A DNA stretch of 5,561 bases, taken from positions 1-5,561 of the forward strand of contig RPPU01000336.1 in NCBI GenBank assembly GCA_003819975.1. The letters are read 5' to 3'. The translations under genes were made by a program, and so were the position numbers. This document shows, piece after piece, positions 3,856-5,561 of this stretch. The stretch's first letter is position 1; the number at the start of each line of letters is the position of its first letter. Below the pieces are notes generated by a model, which was not told the DNA's origin, did no database searches, and worked only from the letters and a program-made list of their open reading frames with translations. Source of the stretch: Desulfobacteraceae bacterium. GTDB taxonomy: Bacteria; Desulfobacterota; DSM-4660; Desulfatiglandales; HGW-15.

Positions 3856-5561
3856 ATGAAGATTAAGGATGCTCATATCCGCCGTTTACGAAGGAATTTC
3901 GGGAAAATCGAAAAAATTATTGATATTCCCAATCTGATCGAAATTCAAAAAGAATCCTATAGTCGCTTTTTACAGAAAGATACGACCCCTGAAGGACGAA
4001 AAGACATCGGCCTTCAGGGGGCCTTTAAAAGCGTATTTCCGATCAAAGATTTTAGCGCCACTTCCTCGCTCGAGTTTATAAAATATTCTTTTGAAGATTT
4101 CAAATACAGCGAAGAAGAATGCATTAATAAAGGCATGACTTTTGAGGCTCCGGTGAAACTCACCGTACGCCTGGTTGTTTTCGATACGGATTCGGCGAAC
4201 GGCACCAAAAGCATTCGCGATATTAAAGAGCAAGAAATTTATTTCGGCACGCTCCCGATGATGACGGATCGAGGAACTTTTATCGTTAATGGGACCGAAA
4301 GAGTTATCGTCAGCCAGCTGCATCGTTCCCCTGGGGTCTTTTTTGATCATGATAAAGGTAAGACGCATTCCAGCGGTAAATTGCTTTATTCTGCCCGTAT
4401 TATACCTTTACGGGGCTCCTGGCTTGATTTCGAATTCGATCCTAAAGACTTATTGTATGTGCGTATAGATCGAAGAAGAAAATTTCCGGTAACGACTTTT
4501 CTTAAAGCTTTAGGATATTCGGCCAAGGAGATCCTTTCCGAATTCTATGAAACGGAAAAATATCTTTTTGATGGGGATAATATTTGGCGGGTAACAAGCC
4601 TTGAAAATTTATATCGGCAAAAAGTATCGAAGAATATCATCCATCCCCAAACCAATGAAGTTTTGGCAAAAGAAGGGGAGAAATTCACCAAACGTTTGCA
4701 GCGGGTTCTTGTTTCCGCCGGAATAGAAAAGTTGCCGGTCAAATTATCCGATGTTTTAGGTAAGGTCGTTGCCGATGATATCGTTGATCCGCAAACCGGA
4801 GAGGTTCTACTGGAAGGCAACCAAACGATTGATGAAGTCAATTTAGAAAAGATCAGAAAGGCGGGCATCAACCAGCTTCAATGTCTTTTGATAGATGCTC
4901 CGGGTGTCGGTACCACTATTCGTAATACGATGACTTTGGATAAAATCGAATTACCCGATGAAGCCCTTCTTGAAATATATCGAAAAATGCGACCCAGCAG
5001 CCCTCCCACACTGGAAGTCGGCCATAATTTTTTCAATAGTTTGTTTTTTAATATGTCTACTTACGATCTTTCACCGGTCGGGAGATTAAAACTCAATTAT
5101 CGGCTTAACCTGAACGCATCCATAGATCAACGCGTGCTGGATAAAAAAGATATCGCAGAAACGGTCAAAGAGTTGATCCGCCTTAAAAGTTCGGAGGCCA
5201 TGGTTGACGATATTGACAACTTGGGTAATCGGCGCGTCAGGGCCGTTGGTGAGTTGCTTGAAAATCAGTATCGCATCGGATTGGTAAGAATGGAAAGGGC
5301 CATCAAAGAGAGGATGAGTCTGCAGGAAGTTGAGACCTTAATGCCGCATGACTTGATCAATTCAAAACCCGTCTCGGCAGTCGTCAAAGAGTTTTTTGGG
5401 ACGAGTCAGCTCTCTCAATTCATGGATCAAACCAATCCGCTCTCGGAAATCACGCATAAACGCAGATTAAGCGCGTTAGGTCCCGGTGGTTTGACGAGGG
5501 AAAGAGCCGGTTTTGAAGTTCGCGACGTTCATCCGACGCATTACGGAAGAATTTGTCCCAT
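3856..5561 (+). CDS. rpoB: DNA-directed RNA polymerase subunit beta, N-terminal part (partial)
   Basis: The beta subunit forms one pincer of RNA polymerase and half of the active-site cleft. The reading frame is open from ATG 3856 to the right edge, giving 568 complete residues of a protein usually about 1,350 or more. ATG is preceded by TAAGGAG (3844-3850), 5 bases away. Landmarks in order: [18 protein letters not shown] near the start, [32 protein letters not shown] (145-163), GKTHSSGK (168-175), [13 protein letters not shown] (186-198), RIDRRRKFP (203-211), the lobe region, the rifampicin region [14 protein letters not shown] (517-530), and [21 protein letters not shown] at the edge. No frameshift or in-frame stop is present. 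It follows rplL by 61 bases with no visible terminator. The subunit is longer than E. coli beta by about 8 residues up to the rifampicin region. Confidence 0.98.
   Translation, partial: MKIKDAHIRRLRRNFGKIEKIIDIPNLIEIQKESYSRFLQKDTTPEGRKDIGLQGAFKSVFPIKDFSATSSLEFIKYSFEDFKYSEEECINKGMTFEAPVKLTVRLVVFDTDSANGTKSIRDIKEQEIYFGTLPMMTDRGTFIVNGTERVIVSQLHRSPGVFFDHDKGKTHSSGKLLYSARIIPLRGSWLDFEFDPKDLLYVRIDRRRKFPVTTFLKALGYSAKEILSEFYETEKYLFDGDNIWRVTSLENLYRQKVSKNIIHPQTNEVLAKEGEKFTKRLQRVLVSAGIEKLPVKLSDVLGKVVADDIVDPQTGEVLLEGNQTIDEVNLEKIRKAGINQLQCLLIDAPGVGTTIRNTMTLDKIELPDEALLEIYRKMRPSSPPTLEVGHNFFNSLFFNMSTYDLSPVGRLKLNYRLNLNASIDQRVLDKKDIAETVKELIRLKSSEAMVDDIDNLGNRRVRAVGELLENQYRIGLVRMERAIKERMSLQEVETLMPHDLINSKPVSAVVKEFFGTSQLSQFMDQTNPLSEITHKRRLSALGPGGLTRERAGFEVRDVHPTHYGRICP
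3986..4020 (+). repeat. Perfect 10-bp inverted repeat inside rpoB
   Basis: CCCCTGAAGG (3986-3995) and CCTTCAGGGG (4011-4020) are exact reverse complements around a 15-base loop. Within the loop, CGA (3997-3999) and TCG (4007-4009) can add three further pairs past one A-G mismatch. It lies about 130 bases into rpoB, at codons 44-55 encoding [12 protein letters not shown]. No T tract follows, so it is not a terminator. The structure is certain as sequence; its function is unknown and it may be incidental to coding. Confidence 0.75.
5398..5478 (+). other. rpoB: Rifampicin-resistance-determining region of rpoB
   Basis: Codons 515-541 correspond to E. coli positions 507-533 (offset 8). The residues most often changed in resistance are of the sensitive type: Gln521 (E. 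coli 513), Asp524 (516), His534 (526), Arg537 (529), Ser539 (531) and Leu541 (533). Thr526 replaces Asn518 of E. coli and Leu538 replaces Ile530; both occur naturally in other phyla as I recall them. The sequence therefore predicts a rifampicin-sensitive polymerase. Confidence 0.85.

Noticed and set aside
5425..5430. Thr at the E. coli Asn518 position of RpoB as a rifampicin-resistance change
   Set aside because: DQTNPLS occurs naturally in other bacteria as I recall it, and the other key residues are of the sensitive type.

Overview
This is a conserved housekeeping block, not an accessory or mobile region: the 3' end of tuf, then rpmG, trnW (CCA anticodon), secE, nusG, rplK, rplA, the rplJ leader, rplJ, rplL and the first 568 codons of rpoB. 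Every gene lies on the + strand. The protein sequences suggest a Gram-negative-type bacterium, most likely of deltaproteobacterial (Desulfobacterota-like) affinity. This rests on the four-cysteine L33, the NusG sequence, and an RpoB that opens [14 protein letters not shown] and carries [13 protein letters not shown]. The placement comes from remembered family resemblance, not from a search. Base composition is moderately AT-rich, with many A-ending Lys and Glu codons.

Layout. Positions 1-395 hold the end of EF-Tu, a complete 49-residue L33 and a complete tRNA-Trp with its CCA encoded. Positions 474-1375 hold secE and nusG, separated by 89 bases. Positions 1386-2544 hold rplK and rplA, tightly packed behind nusG. 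Positions 2545-2836 (292 bases) contain no protein gene. They hold a leader RNA with a kink-turn and three-way junction typical of the L10 leader, preceded by a 10-bp hairpin and followed by a helix that would bury the rplJ ribosome binding site. Positions 2837-3794 hold rplJ and rplL. From 3856 to the right edge runs rpoB, cut just after the rifampicin-resistance region.

How it works together. The genes supply the translation elongation factor and ribosomal proteins (EF-Tu, L33, the L11/L1 stalk and the L10-L7/L12 stalk), Trp decoding, the SecE translocase subunit, and the transcription machinery (NusG, RNA polymerase beta). The clear regulatory device is the L10 leader: excess L10-(L7/L12) complex probably binds it and shuts off rplJL translation. 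No convincing intrinsic terminator was seen anywhere in the window, so long read-through transcripts are likely.

I found no previously undescribed system. The items most worth a second look are the architecture of the rplJ leader (kink-turn, a competing hairpin and the Shine-Dalgarno-sequestering helix) and a perfect 10-bp GC-rich stem-loop inside the start of rpoB.
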